DNA of 64,000 nt, taken from positions 1 through 64,000 of the forward strand of contig CALUQZ010000004.1 of the NCBI GenBank assembly GCA_944323055.1, read 5' to 3'. A model generated the notes under the pieces. That model worked only from the letters and a program-made list of their open reading frames with translations. It was not told where the DNA came from and did not search any database. Position 1 is the stretch's first letter. Each line of letters begins with the position of its first letter. The stretch comes from an uncultured Acholeplasmatales bacterium. Its GTDB lineage: Bacteria; Bacillota_I; Bacilli_A; Acholeplasmatales; Anaeroplasmataceae. Shown piece after piece: positions 62,827 through 64,000 of the stretch. The translations under genes and the position numbers were made by a program.

Positions 62827-63873
62827 CTACTTCTTAGATTTTGGGTCCATGGCATCTCTAAGACCATCACCAACAAAGTTAAACCCTAAAACAGCTAAAA
62901 CGATCATAAAACCAGCAGGTAACCAAATGAATGGATAATTAGCTAAAACAACTGGGTCATTAGAAGCTGATATCATAGTACCCCAAGCGGCATATGGTAA
63001 TTGAACACCTAAGCCTAGAAAGCTTAAAGTTGATTCATATAAAATAACACTGCCTAAACCTAAAGTCATTGATACAATTAATTGAGGCATAACATTAGGA
63101 ATTAAATGTTTAAATATTTTACGCCAAACCGGAAGCCCCATAACTTCAGTAGCCGTAATATATTCTTGTTCTCTTAAACTTAATATTTGGCCTCTAACTA
63201 GCCGCGCTGTCCCAGCCCAACCAAAGACTGTTATAATTATCATCAAATAATATATTCTTAAAGATGGGTCTACATTTCTACCATCTAAAACTGCTGAAGC
63301 TATAAGTAAAATAGGAAGTGTCGGAATACAGTTAAAAACATCAACAATTCGCATTAAAACTTGATCTACCCATTTGCCAAAATAGCCAGCTAATCCGCCA
63401 ATAATGATTCCTACTATCGTCTCTAATATTACAACAATAAAACCGATTGATAAGGAAATTCTACCGCCATACATCAATCTAGCAAATATATCCATACCAT
63501 AATTATCAGTGCCTAAAAAATGTTGTAAGCTAGGACTAGCTTTAGAATTGATTTCCTTAATTATATCAACCTGTTCATAAACCGTAATCATTTCACCTTC
63601 AACTTCAACTTGATAAGATTTTTCAATCACTTCAATTTTAGGTGTATAATCAACTGTAGTTTCTCCCCAAGTTGTATAAATTAAAGGTCCGACGAAACTA
63701 AATAAAAACAATAAAACGATTATTACTAAACCAACAATAGATAGCCTTGACCTAAAGAATCTTCTTAATACTAATTTGATAGGGCTCATTTGTTTATAGT
63801 GAACTTCTTCTTGTCTTTCTGTTTCTAGTTCTTCTTCAACTTTTGTTTCTTCTTCTAATAACTCTTCACTCAT
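62827..63873 (-). CDS. oppC: Oligopeptide ABC importer permease OppC
   Basis: The permease subunit with six helices. An acidic, charged N-terminus (EELLEEETKVEEELETE) precedes the first helix at about residue 45. A soluble loop follows, then the core, with the coupling motif EYITATEVMGLPVWRKIFKHLIPN (EAA loop) near residues 235-260. Length 348 residues includes an extra periplasmic-type loop of about 40 residues after the first helix. It lies 8 nt downstream of oppB. Confidence 0.94.
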   Translation of the reverse strand: MSEELLEEETKVEEELETERQEEVHYKQMSPIKLVLRRFFRSRLSIVGLVIIVLLFLFSFVGPLIYTTWGETTVDYTPKIEVIEKSYQVEVEGEMITVYEQVDIIKEINSKASPSLQHFLGTDNYGMDIFARLMYGGRISLSIGFIVVILETIVGIIIGGLAGYFGKWVDQVLMRIVDVFNCIPTLPILLIASAVLDGRNVDPSLRIYYLMIIITVFGWAGTARLVRGQILSLREQEYITATEVMGLPVWRKIFKHLIPNVMPQLIVSMTLGLGSVILYESTLSFLGLGVQLPYAAWGTMISASNDPVVLANYPFIWLPAGFMIVLAVLGFNFVGDGLRDAMDPKSKK

Positions 63874-63881
63874 AAACTCAC

Positions 63882-64000
63882 CTACTTACTTAAATTAACT
63901 CTAGGGTCAACAATTGAATACATTAAATCTGATAATAATGTACCTATAACTGTCAACACGGCTAAAAACATATTATATCCCATAACAAAAGGCAAATCAC
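63882..64000 (-). CDS. oppB: Oligopeptide ABC importer permease OppB, C-terminal part
   Basis: The last 38 or so codons of a permease running off the right edge, reading on the minus strand LPFVMGYNMFLAVLTVIG and ending SIVDPRVNLSK then TAG at 63882-63884. The LSDLMYSIVDPRV ending is typical of OppB/DppB. It is followed by AGGTG and oppC, giving the standard oppB-oppC-oppD-oppF order. Neither oppA nor the operon promoter is inside the window. Confidence 0.9.
   Translation of the reverse strand, partial: DLPFVMGYNMFLAVLTVIGTLLSDLMYSIVDPRVNLSK

Overview
The window is low-GC, densely packed bacterial DNA in which TGA is a stop codon (for example it ends the genes at 10432, 22864 and 50669), so the code is the standard bacterial one and not the Mycoplasma code. 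Strong AGGAGG-type ribosome binding sites, TTGACA/TATAAT promoters, an ecfA1-ecfA2-ecfT-truA cluster, CcpA-like cre sites, an HPr-like protein, DUF951, DUF2089 and a PucR-type HTH point to Bacillota, class Bacilli. Glutaminyl-tRNA synthetase, a BspA-type leucine-rich surface protein and an oligopeptide importer suggest a host-associated (gut-type) anaerobe that ferments sugars and peptides. The assignment is inference from gene content.

Layout. 1-300: the promoter and leader of an rRNA operon that runs off the left edge, preceded by tRNA-Tyr. 423-5928: mnmG-rsmG-DUF951, an M42 aminopeptidase and glnS. 6077-12622: a three-gene operon of an ECF sigma factor, a single-pass membrane protein and a 1452-residue lipoprotein, the last two sharing the same extracellular repeat domains; this is the most unusual system in the window. 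12746-14262: a decayed AAA ATPase/DUF4143 gene with three lesions and a set of spaced upstream repeats. 14263-21592: aldo/keto reductase, pfkA-pyk, a membrane protein with a frameshifted papain-like secreted protein, and a PPi-type phosphofructokinase. 21647-33930: a CBS protein, DUF5131, the energy-coupling factor module with truA, rlmI, degV, exoA, serS, an orphan AbiEi-like protein and transketolase. 34378-43209: a two-component system, the t6A genes tsaD-rimI-tsaB-tsaE, and a DUF2089/DUF4097/twin ABC exporter operon. 43381-46821: tpiA, an HPr variant, pgk and an MsmX-type sugar ATPase. 46894-51802: a lipoprotein, a PucR-type regulator, an EF-G paralogue and an esterase. 51856-64000: a long operon coupling oppBCDF to a 2498-residue cell-surface subtilisin and a small lipoprotein.

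How it fits together. The glycolytic genes (pfkA, pfp, tpiA, pgk, pyk), transketolase, the sugar-importer ATPase and cre-like sites describe sugar fermentation under carbon-catabolite control. The surface protease and Opp transporter form a protein-foraging unit whose peptides could be finished by the M42 aminopeptidase. Many operons end in terminator hairpins that begin at or within the stop codon, a recurrent compact arrangement here.
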